Shown here one piece after another: positions 10,330 to 18,934 of a stretch of DNA of 64,000 nucleotides. How positions within the stretch are numbered: the stretch's first letter is position 1; each line of letters opens with the position of its first letter. Source of the stretch: Idiomarina seosinensis (GTDB taxonomy: Bacteria > Pseudomonadota > Gammaproteobacteria > Enterobacterales > Alteromonadaceae); contig NZ_PIQF01000001.1 of NCBI RefSeq assembly GCF_003987275.1, positions 434,001 through 498,000 of the forward strand, read 5' to 3'. The notes beneath the pieces are model-generated. The model ran no database searches. It saw nothing but the letters and a program-made list of their open reading frames with translations, and had not been told where the DNA came from. Both the position numbers and the translations under genes were made by a program.

Positions 10330-11226
10330 ATGGCAACCGTAGGTTTTATAGGTCTAGGAAACATGGGCGGCCCAATGGCAGCCAACCTGGCAAAAGCAGG
10401 GCACCAGGTAAAAGTATTTGATTTATCACAGGATGCTGTAAAAACGCTAGTTGAGGCTGGTGCAACAGCAGCAGATAGCGCCGCTGAAGTGATTAAAGGC
10501 GTTGATTTTGTGGTCTCGATGTTGCCTGCTGACCATCACGTCGAAGGTTTGTACCTAGGCGATAACGGACTGGTTAATCAATTACAGTCAAACCAGCTGG
10601 TTATCGATTGTAGTACCATCTCCTCGGAAGCGGCTATGTATGTCGGCGGCGAACTTGAAAAGGCCGGTATTGGCTTTATCGACGCACCGGTATCAGGCGG
10701 TGTTGGCGGTGCTAAAGCAGGCACTCTGACCTTTATTTGTGGCGGCACCGAAGAAAACGTCGACCGGGCACGCACTGTGCTGAATGACATGGGCAAAAAC
10801 GTGTTCCGCGCGGGCGACGTTGGTGCCGGTCAAATTGCCAAGATATGTAATAACATGCTGTTGTCCGTATTAATGGTCGGTACTTCTGAAGCATTGCAGC
10901 TTGGTAAAGCAAATGGTCTGGATCCAAAGGTATTATCAGAGATTATGTTACAAAGCTCTGGGCGTAACTGGACATTAGAAGTCTATAATCCGTGCCCGGA
11001 CGTTATGGAGGGCGTGCCGTCCAGCAACGATTACCAGGGTGGTTTTATGGTCGATCTGATGGCCAAGGATCTGGGGCTAGCGCAGCAAACTGCGCTGAAA
11101 GCGGGCGCTACCACGCCAATGGGCTCATTAACCCGCAACCTTTATCACAGCTGGGCACAGCAAGGAAATGGTCGTAAAGACTTCTCCAGTATTTTTAATT
11201 ATGTGCAACCAGTGACTAAGAAGTAA
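10330..11226 (+). CDS. mmsB: 3-hydroxyisobutyrate dehydrogenase
   Basis: This 298-residue protein belongs to the beta-hydroxyacid dehydrogenase family. It has the N-terminal Rossmann motif VGFIGLGNMGGPMA (4-17), substrate-binding DAPVSGGVGGA (118-128) and catalytic Lys171 in GQIAKICNNM. The product is methylmalonate semialdehyde, the substrate of MmsA in the same operon. Length and motif order are normal. An AAGGAG site lies 8 nt before the ATG, and the SDR gene follows after 12 nt. Confidence 0.95.
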   Translation: MATVGFIGLGNMGGPMAANLAKAGHQVKVFDLSQDAVKTLVEAGATAADSAAEVIKGVDFVVSMLPADHHVEGLYLGDNGLVNQLQSNQLVIDCSTISSEAAMYVGGELEKAGIGFIDAPVSGGVGGAKAGTLTFICGGTEENVDRARTVLNDMGKNVFRAGDVGAGQIAKICNNMLLSVLMVGTSEALQLGKANGLDPKVLSEIMLQSSGRNWTLEVYNPCPDVMEGVPSSNDYQGGFMVDLMAKDLGLAQQTALKAGATTPMGSLTRNLYHSWAQQGNGRKDFSSIFNYVQPVTKK

Positions 11227-11238
11227 CAGAGGCAAATT

Positions 11239-12003
11239 ATGCAAGTTAAAGACAGTGTTATAGTAATAACAGGTGGTGCGCAGGGGCTTGGTCTGGCTAT
11301 GGCTGAGGACTTTGCTAAGCAGGGTGCTAAATTAGCTCTGATCGATATTAACGGCGATGTGCTGGGCGAAGCTCAGGAGCACTGCGAAAAGTTAGGTGCT
11401 GCCAAAGTTGTCGGATACGAAGTTGATATCACCGACGAAGAATCGGTAGAAACGGTATTTGAACACATCCATCAGGAATTTGATGGTATCGACGTATTGG
11501 TCAATAACGCGGGCTTATTGCGCGATGGCTTATTGATTAAATATAAAGACGGCGAGCTGAAGCAAAAAATGCCATTACAGCAATTCCAGTCAGTGCTGGA
11601 TGTCAACCTGACCGGTACTTTTTTATGCGGTCGTGAAGCAGCTGCGCAAATGGTTAAGGCGGGCAAAAAAGGCCTTATCATTAATATTTCCAGTGTTGCC
11701 CGCGCCGGTAACATGGGCCAGACTAACTACGCTGCGACCAAAGCCGGTGTGGTTGCAATGACAGTTACCTGGGCCCGTGAACTGGGTCGCTACGGAATTC
11801 GTTGTGGCGCTATTGCACCAGGCTTTATTGAAACGCCAATGACCGCACAAATGAAACCAGAAGCAGTTGATCGCGCCTTATCAATGGTGCCGTTGAAGCG
11901 CTGGGGTCAGCCGAATGAAATCGCACACAGTGCGCGCTATATTATCGAGAATGACTTCTTTAGTGGCCGTGTCGTCGAGATTGATGGCGGTGTTCGACTG
12001 TAA
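11239..12003 (+). CDS. Short-chain dehydrogenase/reductase, probable 3-hydroxyacyl-CoA dehydrogenase of branched-chain catabolism
   Basis: The 254-residue classical SDR has the cofactor motif TGGAQGLG (11-18), NNAG (89-92) and a catalytic Ser152-Tyr164-Lys168 set in SSVARAGNMGQTNYAATK. It resembles FabG, but as the last gene of the valine/isoleucine operon it more likely acts on a 3-hydroxyacyl-CoA such as 2-methyl-3-hydroxybutyryl-CoA, as proposed for IvdG in Shewanella. An insertion of about ten residues between NNAG and the DVNLTG helix is longer than in typical FabG. The role is inferred from context. Confidence 0.85.
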   Translation: MQVKDSVIVITGGAQGLGLAMAEDFAKQGAKLALIDINGDVLGEAQEHCEKLGAAKVVGYEVDITDEESVETVFEHIHQEFDGIDVLVNNAGLLRDGLLIKYKDGELKQKMPLQQFQSVLDVNLTGTFLCGREAAAQMVKAGKKGLIINISSVARAGNMGQTNYAATKAGVVAMTVTWARELGRYGIRCGAIAPGFIETPMTAQMKPEAVDRALSMVPLKRWGQPNEIAHSARYIIENDFFSGRVVEIDGGVRL

Positions 12004-12038
12004 CCAATTTCAGTCTTAACAAAATGGTCTTTAACAAG

Positions 12039-12091
12039 GCGTCTCTGTTATAGTTGTTGTATTATAAACGACTTAACAGAGGCGCTTTTTT
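12039..12091 (+). terminator. Strong hairpin with T-run ending at the next start codon
   Basis: GCGTCTCTGTTA (12039-12050) pairs with TAACAGAGGCGC (12074-12085), a 12-bp stem with one G-T wobble and a 23-nt loop, followed by six T residues. It should terminate the mmsA operon. The ATG at 12092 starts right after the T-run, and its best ribosome site AGAGG (12078-12082) is inside the 3' arm, so the same stem could hide translation initiation of the next gene. Confidence 0.75.
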
Positions 12092-12547
12092 ATGCGGATG
12101 CGCTACCGCGGAATCATTCGATTAGTCCCCGTTTGTGCCATTTGGCTGGCGCTGGCCGTTATCGCACTGGCTATCATTGAAACACCCGCCGAGCCACTTG
12201 CTATTGCAGTTAGCTCTATTATTTGTCTGCTTGTGCTACTGCTGGCGTTTCGTTTGAGTACCGAAATATTTTTTAAAGCGATTAAACTGAATAAGCAGCG
12301 CATTGAGTTTACTCAGTCTTTGACAAAACCGTGCAGCTATTCGTGGTCGCAACTTGAAACCGTTAACTTTTTAAACCGTTGGCAAGCATTTGAACTTAAG
12401 TTTGAGGACGGCCGTCGGGTTAAAGTCTCATTGATGATGGACAACTTAAAATCATTTCTGCAGCTATTATCCGAACAATTACCAAGAGATAAGTATATTG
12501 ATGCGATTAATCAATTTGCCGGAAGCTACGGAGGCAAAGACGATTAA
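12092..12547 (+). CDS. Membrane protein of unknown function with two membrane helices
   Basis: I do not recognise this 151-residue protein. The N-terminal part has two hydrophobic helices (about residues 9-28 and 34-53) followed by a roughly 95-residue soluble part with beta-rich text (QRIEFTQSL, WQAFELKFEDGRRVKVSL), which could be a bacterial PH-like domain. A second ATG six bases downstream could be the real start. The gene is followed 2 nt later by gcvA, so the two are probably cotranscribed. The ribosome site lies in the hairpin at 12039-12085. Confidence 0.7.
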   Translation: MRMRYRGIIRLVPVCAIWLALAVIALAIIETPAEPLAIAVSSIICLLVLLLAFRLSTEIFFKAIKLNKQRIEFTQSLTKPCSYSWSQLETVNFLNRWQAFELKFEDGRRVKVSLMMDNLKSFLQLLSEQLPRDKYIDAINQFAGSYGGKDD

Positions 12548-12549
12548 CC

Positions 12550-13449
12550 ATGCGTAAACTGCCTCCACTGAATGCCCTTAAGTCGTTTGAAGTTGCGGCT
12601 CGTCATCTCAGCTTTACTAAAGCAGCCGAGGAATTGTTTGTTACCCAAGCTGCGGTCAGTCATCAGGTAAAAGCGCTTGAGGACTTTTTGCAGTTAAAAC
12701 TGTTTATTCGCCGTAACCGTTCGTTATTGTTGACCGAAGAGGGACAAGCTTACTACCTGCAGCTGCGGGATATTTTTGAGCAGTTAGCACAAGCTACGGA
12801 TAAATTGAGGTTGGTGTCAGAACGGGGCGCATTAACCGTATCCGTGCCACCCAGCTTTGCAATTCTCTGGTTTGTGCCACGCTTAAGCAGTTTTCGTGAA
12901 GAGCACCCCGATATGGATATCCGTATAAAAGCAGTGGACGAAATAAGCGGCTCTCTCACCGATGACGTCGATGTAGCTATCTATTATGGCGACGGACGCT
13001 GGCCCCACGTTAAAAGCTATCGTTTACACAAAGAGTATTTATGGCCGGTCTGTTCACCGCTATTAATTAACAAAGCGGGTATTGAAAAACCTGAAGATCT
13101 TTTACGGCAGCCGTTATTGCACGACGAAACTCGTAATGCCTGGAAAGACTGGTTTTCCCTAGTGGGCATTAATCAATACAAAGGTGATAACGGGCCGGTG
13201 TTCAGTCATTCGAGCTTGGCGCTCCAGGCGGCGGTGCATGGACAGGGCATTGCCTTGGCCAATAACGTATTAGCAAAACCAGAAATCGATAGTGGTCATC
13301 TGGTACGAGTATTTCCGCAGGCGTTGCAACGAAATAAAGCGTTTTATTTAGTTTGCCGTGACAATCAGGCGGAAGTCGGTAAAATCGCGACCTTTCGGCA
13401 ATGGTTATTGGCGATGGTCGATAAAGAAGAACGAGAGTTTAGCGAATGA
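12550..13449 (+). CDS. gcvA: LysR-type regulator GcvA
   Basis: The 299-residue protein has an N-terminal LysR HTH (LKSFEVAARHLSFTKAAEEL, from residue 10) followed by AVSHQVKALEDFLQLKLF, then a periplasmic-binding-protein-like effector domain from about residue 90. Long stretches match E. coli GcvA, including TVSVPPSFAILWFVPRLSSF and HGQGIALANNV. GcvA activates or represses the glycine cleavage operon. The order gcvA-ygdD-rlmM is also found in E. coli, here with a hydrolase gene inserted. The stop overlaps the next start by 4 nt. Confidence 0.9.
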   Translation: MRKLPPLNALKSFEVAARHLSFTKAAEELFVTQAAVSHQVKALEDFLQLKLFIRRNRSLLLTEEGQAYYLQLRDIFEQLAQATDKLRLVSERGALTVSVPPSFAILWFVPRLSSFREEHPDMDIRIKAVDEISGSLTDDVDVAIYYGDGRWPHVKSYRLHKEYLWPVCSPLLINKAGIEKPEDLLRQPLLHDETRNAWKDWFSLVGINQYKGDNGPVFSHSSLALQAAVHGQGIALANNVLAKPEIDSGHLVRVFPQALQRNKAFYLVCRDNQAEVGKIATFRQWLLAMVDKEEREFSE

Positions 13450-14057
13450 TAGGTTATCAGCAGCAGCATACTGACGGAGATTTTCGAGTCGTTTTTCTGC
13501 ATGGCTCGGGCGGTGGCCCGGATACGTCATTTATGGATTTCTTTACTGAGCAGATGATTGCGTTCGGCGCAGAAGTTGTGCGGCCGGACTTCCCGTATTG
13601 GGAGAAGGTTCGGGAAACGGGTAAAACCCGGCCGCCGAATAAAATGCCGGTATTAGTGGACGCCATTGATGAACTGCTCGCCATGCTGCAGCAAGATGGC
13701 AAACCATTGGTCTTAATGGGTAAGTCCTTAGGTAGTCGGGTAATGCTGAGACTGGCGGATAAGCATCAGGCCAGCAAGTTAATTGCCCTAGGGTTTCCGT
13801 TTTACCCTCCGCAAAAGCCGGAAAACTCGCGACTTCAGGAATTAGCAATGACTTCGGTATCGGGGTTAATTTTGCAGGGTACCCGCGATCCTTTTAGCAA
13901 GCCGCTACAGGCTGCTAAGGTTGAGTTACCGAACAATTGGCAATTACAGTGGCTGGATGGTGCTGATCACAGCTTTGCCGCAACCAAAGCCAAAGCTGCT
14001 AATACTGCTGGATTATGGCGACAGGCAGCAAACGCGATTAAGGAGTTTATGCAATGA
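13446..14057 (+). CDS. Alpha/beta hydrolase of the TEX30/KANL3 type
   Basis: This 203-residue small alpha/beta hydrolase has an oxyanion loop VVFLHGSGGGPDTSFM near the start, a nucleophile elbow GKSLGS around residues 95-100, and a C-terminal GADHSF that supplies the histidine. TEX30-like proteins have this compact layout without a lid domain. The natural substrate is unknown. It overlaps gcvA upstream and ygdD downstream by 4 nt each, so it is part of a tightly coupled operon that interrupts the usual gcvA-ygdD pairing. Confidence 0.8.
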   Translation: MIGYQQQHTDGDFRVVFLHGSGGGPDTSFMDFFTEQMIAFGAEVVRPDFPYWEKVRETGKTRPPNKMPVLVDAIDELLAMLQQDGKPLVLMGKSLGSRVMLRLADKHQASKLIALGFPFYPPQKPENSRLQELAMTSVSGLILQGTRDPFSKPLQAAKVELPNNWQLQWLDGADHSFAATKAKAANTAGLWRQAANAIKEFMQ

Positions 14058-14434
14058 GTCAGCTGTTTCTGATTATTGCCGCTGTGTTGGGCGGCTCTGC
14101 CGTGATGCTCGGCGCATTTGCCGCACACGGCCTTAAATCGCGGCTAAGTGATACGCTTTTAAGCGCTTTTGAGACCGGTGTCAGTTATCAGTTCTATCAC
14201 GCACTGGCATTATTTATTCTGGCATTGTGGCTAAAACAAAGCCATTCAGTGTGGCTGATTGCCAGTGGTTATTTATGGCTTGCGGGCGTCATATTATTTT
14301 CCGGCAGTTTATACGCTTTGGCACTAACCGGAGTAAAGTGGTTTGGGCCGATCACGCCGTTGGGCGGACTATTATTTATTGTCGGTTGGATCAGTTTGTT
14401 AGTGGGTGCGATTAAATTAGGAGCAGTGAGTTAA
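14054..14434 (+). CDS. ygdD: DUF423 inner-membrane protein (YgdD-like)
   Basis: The 126-residue protein has four hydrophobic helices and the DUF423 signature GGSAVMLGAFAAHGLK (14-29) with TGVSYQFYHALALF in helix 2. The family is widespread and its function is not established. In E. coli the homologue ygdD also lies between gcvA and rlmM. It overlaps the hydrolase by 4 nt, and its stop overlaps the rlmM start by one base. Confidence 0.92.
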   Translation: MSQLFLIIAAVLGGSAVMLGAFAAHGLKSRLSDTLLSAFETGVSYQFYHALALFILALWLKQSHSVWLIASGYLWLAGVILFSGSLYALALTGVKWFGPITPLGGLLFIVGWISLLVGAIKLGAVS

Positions 14435-15528
14435 TGAGTGGCAGTAATACCGGTATTATCCTGTTATGCCGAGCAGGTTTCGAAGGCGATTGTGCTGCAG
14501 AAATTCAGGATAAAACAGCACAGTTAGGCGTTTTTGGTTATTGCCAGACGCAGCCGGATCAAGGCTACGTGACTTACCATTGTCAGCTGGAAGAGGCTGA
14601 TCATATTGCCCGCAAACTGGAACTTAAAGAGCTGGTTTTTGCACGTGAAATGCTGGTGCAGCTCGGCGCAGTTAAGTTGGCCGGGGTTGAAGACCGCGCT
14701 AAAGAAGTTATTGCTGCACTAAAGCCGCATCAGGAAAGCTTCGGCCTGGCTGGCGAATTGCGAGTCGAAACGCCGGATACCAACGAAGCGAACCAGCTGT
14801 CTAAGTTCTGCCGCAAGTTCAGCGTGCCGCTGCGTCAGGCGTTAAGAAAGGAAGAGCTGTTAAGCCATAAGCCATTAGCAAAACGGCCACTGTTGCATGT
14901 ACTGTTTGTTAATTCTGCTCACGCGTTGGTGGGTTATTCCTATAGCTATAATCAAACGCCTCATCACGGCGGTATTGTGCGACTGCGGATGCCAAAAGAT
15001 GCGCCCAGCCGTTCGACCTTAAAATTAGACGAGGCTTTTCAGGTGTTTGTGCCGGAGCACGAGCAGGAAAAACGTATCCATGCCGGTATGAAAGCCGTTG
15101 ATTTAGGAGCTGCTCCCGGTGGCTGGACTTATCAGTTGGTCAGGCGCGGCATGATGGTACAGGCGGTGGACAACGGGCCCATGGCTGAATCGCTAATGGA
15201 GACTGGTCAGGTTCAGCATATTCAGGAAGACGGTTTTAAGTTTCGGCCAAAACGGCGCAATATCAACTGGCTGGTGTGCGATATGGTCGAGAAGCCAGCG
15301 CGGGTTGGTGAGTTGATGACCGACTGGTTGCTCGATGGACATTGTCAGGAGGCGATCTTCAACTTAAAACTGCCAATGCGACAGCGTTATGCGGCGGTTA
15401 AAGAATATCTGGAGCAGATTAAGGATCAGCTACAAACCGAGGGCACTAAGCCCTTTGAAATCCAGGCTAAGCACCTGTATCACGACCGCGAAGAAATCAC
15501 CGTACATTTACGTTGGGTACCGCGGTAA
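14434..15528 (+). CDS. rlmM: 23S rRNA 2'-O-ribose C2498 methyltransferase RlmM
   Basis: The 364-residue protein has an N-terminal THUMP-like region and a C-terminal SAM-dependent Rossmann methyltransferase domain. The SAM motif is AVDLGAAPGGWTYQLVRRG around residue 225, followed by VQAVDNGPM and the catalytic-region segment FNLKLPMRQRY near residues 309-319. RlmM methylates the 2'-OH of C2498 in 23S rRNA. Neighbouring gcvA and ygdD match the E. coli arrangement. It is convergent with the pump gene that ends at 15534. Confidence 0.95.
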   Translation: MSGSNTGIILLCRAGFEGDCAAEIQDKTAQLGVFGYCQTQPDQGYVTYHCQLEEADHIARKLELKELVFAREMLVQLGAVKLAGVEDRAKEVIAALKPHQESFGLAGELRVETPDTNEANQLSKFCRKFSVPLRQALRKEELLSHKPLAKRPLLHVLFVNSAHALVGYSYSYNQTPHHGGIVRLRMPKDAPSRSTLKLDEAFQVFVPEHEQEKRIHAGMKAVDLGAAPGGWTYQLVRRGMMVQAVDNGPMAESLMETGQVQHIQEDGFKFRPKRRNINWLVCDMVEKPARVGELMTDWLLDGHCQEAIFNLKLPMRQRYAAVKEYLEQIKDQLQTEGTKPFEIQAKHLYHDREEITVHLRWVPR

Positions 15529-15533
15529 GAGGC

Positions 15534-15866
15534 TTAGTGTAGACTGCTTTTGGAAAAGATATTAATCACTAGTACGCCAGCAACGATCAAGCCCATACCG
15601 ACGATGCTGGCTACATCTAACTTTTGGTTATAGACAATCCAGCCAATTAATGTAATCAGAACAATGCCAAGACCAGCCCAAATTGCGTAAGCTATCCCTA
15701 CCGGAATAGCTTTTAACGTCAATGACAAAAAATAAAAAGCCACACTGTAGCTGATTATAACCAGTAAGCTGGGCCACAGCTTGGTAAACCCAGCACTGGA
15801 TTTGAGTGCGGTTGTGCCGGCCACTTCGGCAAAAATTGCGATAAAAAGAAATAGCCAGTTTTTCAT
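15534..15866 (-). CDS. Small multidrug resistance (EmrE-like) efflux protein
   Basis: Starting at the ATG giving [15 protein letters not shown], the protein is 110 residues, exactly the EmrE length. Glu14, the proton- and drug-binding residue, is conserved in [30 protein letters not shown] (residues 54-71) matches EmrE helix 3, and the tail [11 protein letters not shown] matches the family end. A longer reading from 15887 would overlap the upstream gene and lacks support. The start lies 7 nt after the isocitrate dehydrogenase stop, so both share a message. Expected role: proton-coupled export of cationic compounds. Confidence 0.92.
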   Translation of the reverse strand: MKNWLFLFIAIFAEVAGTTALKSSAGFTKLWPSLLVIISYSVAFYFLSLTLKAIPVGIAYAIWAGLGIVLITLIGWIVYNQKLDVASIVGMGLIVAGVLVINIFSKSSLH

Positions 15867-15873
15867 AGGGCGC

Positions 15874-16878
15874 TTATAAACGCTCAATAACAGCCTGAGT
15901 GAAGTCAGTGGTTCCGTGGCTACCGCCTAAATCACGGGTAGTACGATCACCAGACTCGATAACGTCGGCCAGAGCTTTGGTAATTTTTTCCGCCTTTTCT
16001 GGTAAGCCTAAGTATTCCAGCATTTGAATGGAAGCCAGAATGACTGAGCTTGGGTTGGCCAGATTTTTACCGGCGATGTCCGGTGCTGAGCCATGTACGG
16101 CTTCAAAGATTGCACAGTCTTTACCTATGTTCGCGCCCGGAGCCATGCCTAAACCGCCGACTAAGCCCGCACAAAGGTCAGAAAGAATGTCGCCGAATAA
16201 GTTGGTGGTTACAATCACATCGAAGTCTTCCGGGTTCATCACCAGCCGCATGCAAGCTGCATCGACGATCATTTCTGCTGATTCAATGTCCGGGTATTCT
16301 TCCGCAACTTCCCGGGCAACCTTTAAGAACAAGCCAGAGGTTGATTTAAGAATGTTCGCCTTATGTACCGCGGTTACCTTTTTACGACCTTCGCGTTGTG
16401 CTAGCTCGTATGCGAAACGAACGATGCGTTCTGCACCTTCACGGGTAATCTTACTGACAGCTTCTGCCTCAGAGCCGTCATCCGAGACTTTTTGACCTAA
16501 ACCGGAGTACATCCCCTCAGTATTTTCACGTACGGTAATAATATCAACGTTATCGTAGCGAGCCTGGGTGCCTTTAAAAGATTTAACCGGACGCAAGTTG
16601 GCGTACAAGCCGAAATGCTGACGCAGGCTCACGTTAATTGAGGTAAAGCCTTCGCCAACGGGTGTTGTCAGGGGCCCCTTAAGAGTCACTGCATTTTTTG
16701 CAATGGTGTCAAGGGTGGCCTGGGGCAGTAACTCGCCGGTTTTCTCTAACGCAGTTAGTCCGGCATCAACATAGTCGTACTCGAAATCACAACCGGCTTT
16801 TTCTAATATTTCCAGAGCTGACTTGACAATATCCGGGCCAATGCCGTCGCCGGGGATGACTGTAATTTTAGTACTCAT
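15874..16878 (-). CDS. Isocitrate dehydrogenase of the short NAD-dependent type
   Basis: This 334-residue beta-decarboxylating dehydrogenase is much shorter than E. coli-type NADP-IDH (about 416) or monomeric IDH (about 740). It begins [14 protein letters not shown], has the substrate-loop arginines in [20 protein letters not shown] (residues 84-103) and [20 protein letters not shown] (206-225) with metal-binding aspartates. The family includes isopropylmalate and homoisocitrate dehydrogenases; the STS-type phosphorylation-loop text and context favour isocitrate. It heads a two-gene unit with the EmrE-like pump, an unexplained pairing. Confidence 0.82.
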   Translation of the reverse strand: MSTKITVIPGDGIGPDIVKSALEILEKAGCDFEYDYVDAGLTALEKTGELLPQATLDTIAKNAVTLKGPLTTPVGEGFTSINVSLRQHFGLYANLRPVKSFKGTQARYDNVDIITVRENTEGMYSGLGQKVSDDGSEAEAVSKITREGAERIVRFAYELAQREGRKKVTAVHKANILKSTSGLFLKVAREVAEEYPDIESAEMIVDAACMRLVMNPEDFDVIVTTNLFGDILSDLCAGLVGGLGMAPGANIGKDCAIFEAVHGSAPDIAGKNLANPSSVILASIQMLEYLGLPEKAEKITKALADVIESGDRTTRDLGGSHGTTDFTQAVIERL

Positions 16879-17007
16879 AAACCTTTCCTTTTACCGTGTT
16901 GTTACAACTGTTAAACAGAGGGGGAGGGTGTTTAGCCATTAGCTTTAGAGTTTAGCATCGAAGCGGTATACAGACTAGCTGACAAATATCATCAAGGCTT
17001 ATTGCAG
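16879..17007. other. Intergenic gap between two minus-strand units
   Basis: About 130 bp separate the isocitrate dehydrogenase start from the end of the HDOD-like gene. It should carry the promoter of the isocitrate dehydrogenase/pump unit. I see no convincing hairpin with a T-run and no small gene. Confidence 0.5.
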
Positions 17008-18549
17008 CTATTCATCCTGTAAATTAAACAGCTCGCTCAAAGGGCTAATTGAGTGACAGCGATAAATACTTTGTTGACGTAATCTCGAGTAAGTAGCGGG
17101 CTTAAGTTTGAGGCATTTAAGGCACGACTGCATGTGTTGGTGAACCGATTTGCTGAGCTTGATATCAGGCTGAAATGCCAACACAACTCCAATATTTGCC
17201 AAGCTCATAAGCGCCGGCAGCGGGTGACCTTGATATTGCTCGGGAGTCATTAGTGGAGCCAACTGGCGTTCAAGCTGCCAGCGTCTAATCAGTTGACGGC
17301 TTAACCGCTGATCCGTTGGTGCTTCATCGGTTGCGACCCAGCCTGCCTTGTCGGCATTGCGTAAAATCTCAAGTTGCGGCCAGTAACTGGCCCGCAGTAC
17401 CTGTTGGTTTCTGAATAAATCAGCAGCCGTTAATAGGGTTAATAGCGAAGCAGGCACCGGCAGCCGGCTGCCGGTCTTTGTTGATAAACTTTGCAGTAGC
17501 TCGGTGAGTAACGACAGTCGTTGCATCAGTGATTGTTGTAATGGCACTCGCTGCTGCATAAATTGTTGTTGCAGGCTCGCCGTCGCTAATGTTGCCGATG
17601 CGCGGGTTCCGCCCAGCCATAGATAGATGTGTTTGAGATCCATGCGCTGCGGATTATTGGCTGCTATTATTTGTTGCCGTGCAGCCTGTCGTAAGCTATT
17701 GGCCAGCAACGGTTGCTGGCGGATGTGGCGGATGACGGGTGACAAGGCACCTTGACCAGCAGTGTAGCGCTTTACAGCGGTTAACAGGGCTTTGGGTGCT
17801 TTAAAGCTAATGCTGGGCAGTTGTTGATTCAAGCTGCGGTGATATTCAAGTTGCTGTAAGGCAGGTTGGCTCGGCATTTCTGACGGCGATGTTTGCCAGT
17901 ATCCAAAGTCTCTGCAATCGACTTTTTCAACAGTGTTTAAGTCGCTGAGTAATAACAGTGCATGGTCATTATGGGTGCACAACAAATAGCCCTGTTTTTC
18001 AGTCGCTTTATGGGTCAATAAACAGCCGGTAGTCCAGTCAATCGGGGCGCGTACTTGTTCCGCAAAAAGCCAATAGCGGCTGCGCTGAGAGCCCGCTACC
18101 AATTGTTGTATGCCGAATTTTTCTGACTCAGGAGAAAGCTGGAAACGGGCAAGTTGTAGACACCATTCGGAAAAATAAAAACTGTCTCGGAGCGGTTTTT
18201 GTAGTCCAAAAGCAGCGCACCAGCTCGCTTGTGTCAGGCCTTTTTGTTGCCACCACTCCAGTTGATCGTGCAGTGCCCGAGTAACGCAAGCGGCCGCCAT
18301 TACCCGCCGGAAATGAGTATGTAGGTGCAGGCGCAAGGCTAACTTGAGTGCATGCACAGCGCTCAAACAGGCGACACTAAAAGCAGAGTCCCGCTGGTCG
18401 TCGGCTGTTAACTGATGAATAAGCAGTTCAGGGTAGCGATGGCGACTGTATTCGTCATCCAGATGTTGGATCCATTGGTAAATAGCAGCAGGGGTAGGCC
18501 GATTAAAAGCCTCCCGGGCAGAGGCAATTAACTCAACGCAGCGGTTCAT
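17008..18549 (-). CDS. Uncharacterised protein with a divergent HDOD-like region
   Basis: I do not firmly recognise this 513-residue, glutamine- and leucine-rich protein. Residues about 245-360 have an HDOD-like rhythm: a helix with VIRHIRQQPLLANSLRQAA, then LKHIYLWLGGTRASATLATA, which resembles the 'DPaLaarlLrlAN' and 'lehAi..LG' blocks of HDOD domains. The conserved asparagine of those domains is not obvious. No signal peptide or membrane helix is seen. It overlaps the DUF3192 gene by 4 nt, so they are cotranscribed. A signalling role is inference only. Confidence 0.6.
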   Translation of the reverse strand: MNRCVELIASAREAFNRPTPAAIYQWIQHLDDEYSRHRYPELLIHQLTADDQRDSAFSVACLSAVHALKLALRLHLHTHFRRVMAAACVTRALHDQLEWWQQKGLTQASWCAAFGLQKPLRDSFYFSEWCLQLARFQLSPESEKFGIQQLVAGSQRSRYWLFAEQVRAPIDWTTGCLLTHKATEKQGYLLCTHNDHALLLLSDLNTVEKVDCRDFGYWQTSPSEMPSQPALQQLEYHRSLNQQLPSISFKAPKALLTAVKRYTAGQGALSPVIRHIRQQPLLANSLRQAARQQIIAANNPQRMDLKHIYLWLGGTRASATLATASLQQQFMQQRVPLQQSLMQRLSLLTELLQSLSTKTGSRLPVPASLLTLLTAADLFRNQQVLRASYWPQLEILRNADKAGWVATDEAPTDQRLSRQLIRRWQLERQLAPLMTPEQYQGHPLPALMSLANIGVVLAFQPDIKLSKSVHQHMQSCLKCLKLKPATYSRLRQQSIYRCHSISPLSELFNLQDE

Positions 18550-18920
18550 TCCAGTTCCTGATAATCTTCATAGGCATCACTGCCCCAGGCAATCAGTTGG
18601 TTGTCGTTAAATAGTAGCGGTGTACATTCGTCTTTGGTGGTAATGCCATCGGAGGTCACGTGGTGAGTGCGATAAAACAGCACCTGATGCGCACCGGTAG
18701 ATGTTTCTTTAGCTTCGTTAATATCGGGTGAGCCAAGCATGCGAATAACATCGTCTTTGCTCATCCCAAATTCTAGCTGACCTATTTGTTTGGCATTGTA
18801 GGTTTCCCGTTCCTGCCATTTCATATCAGCCGGGTCGGCTTCGTACAAACTCAGTACTAAGCCGACAATCGCCAGATAAGATAAAATGCCCGTTATGAGC
18901 AGTAAGACAACTTTACGCAT
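18546..18920 (-). CDS. DUF3192 family protein, membrane-anchored
   Basis: The 124-residue protein has one N-terminal membrane helix (VVLLLITGILSYLAIVGLVL) and a periplasmic domain. The GQLEFGMSKDDVIRMLGSPD segment resembles SmpA/OmlA-type outer-membrane assembly folds, and the family signature FYRTHHVTSDGITTKDECTPL spans about residues 87-107. It lacks a lipobox. A paralogue at 25519 has the same signature but is a lipoprotein. The gene follows ppnN by 14 nt and overlaps the next gene, suggesting an operon. Function is unknown. Confidence 0.85.
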   Translation of the reverse strand: MRKVVLLLITGILSYLAIVGLVLSLYEADPADMKWQERETYNAKQIGQLEFGMSKDDVIRMLGSPDINEAKETSTGAHQVLFYRTHHVTSDGITTKDECTPLLFNDNQLIAWGSDAYEDYQELE

Positions 18921-18934
18921 GCTTTTCTTTGCCG

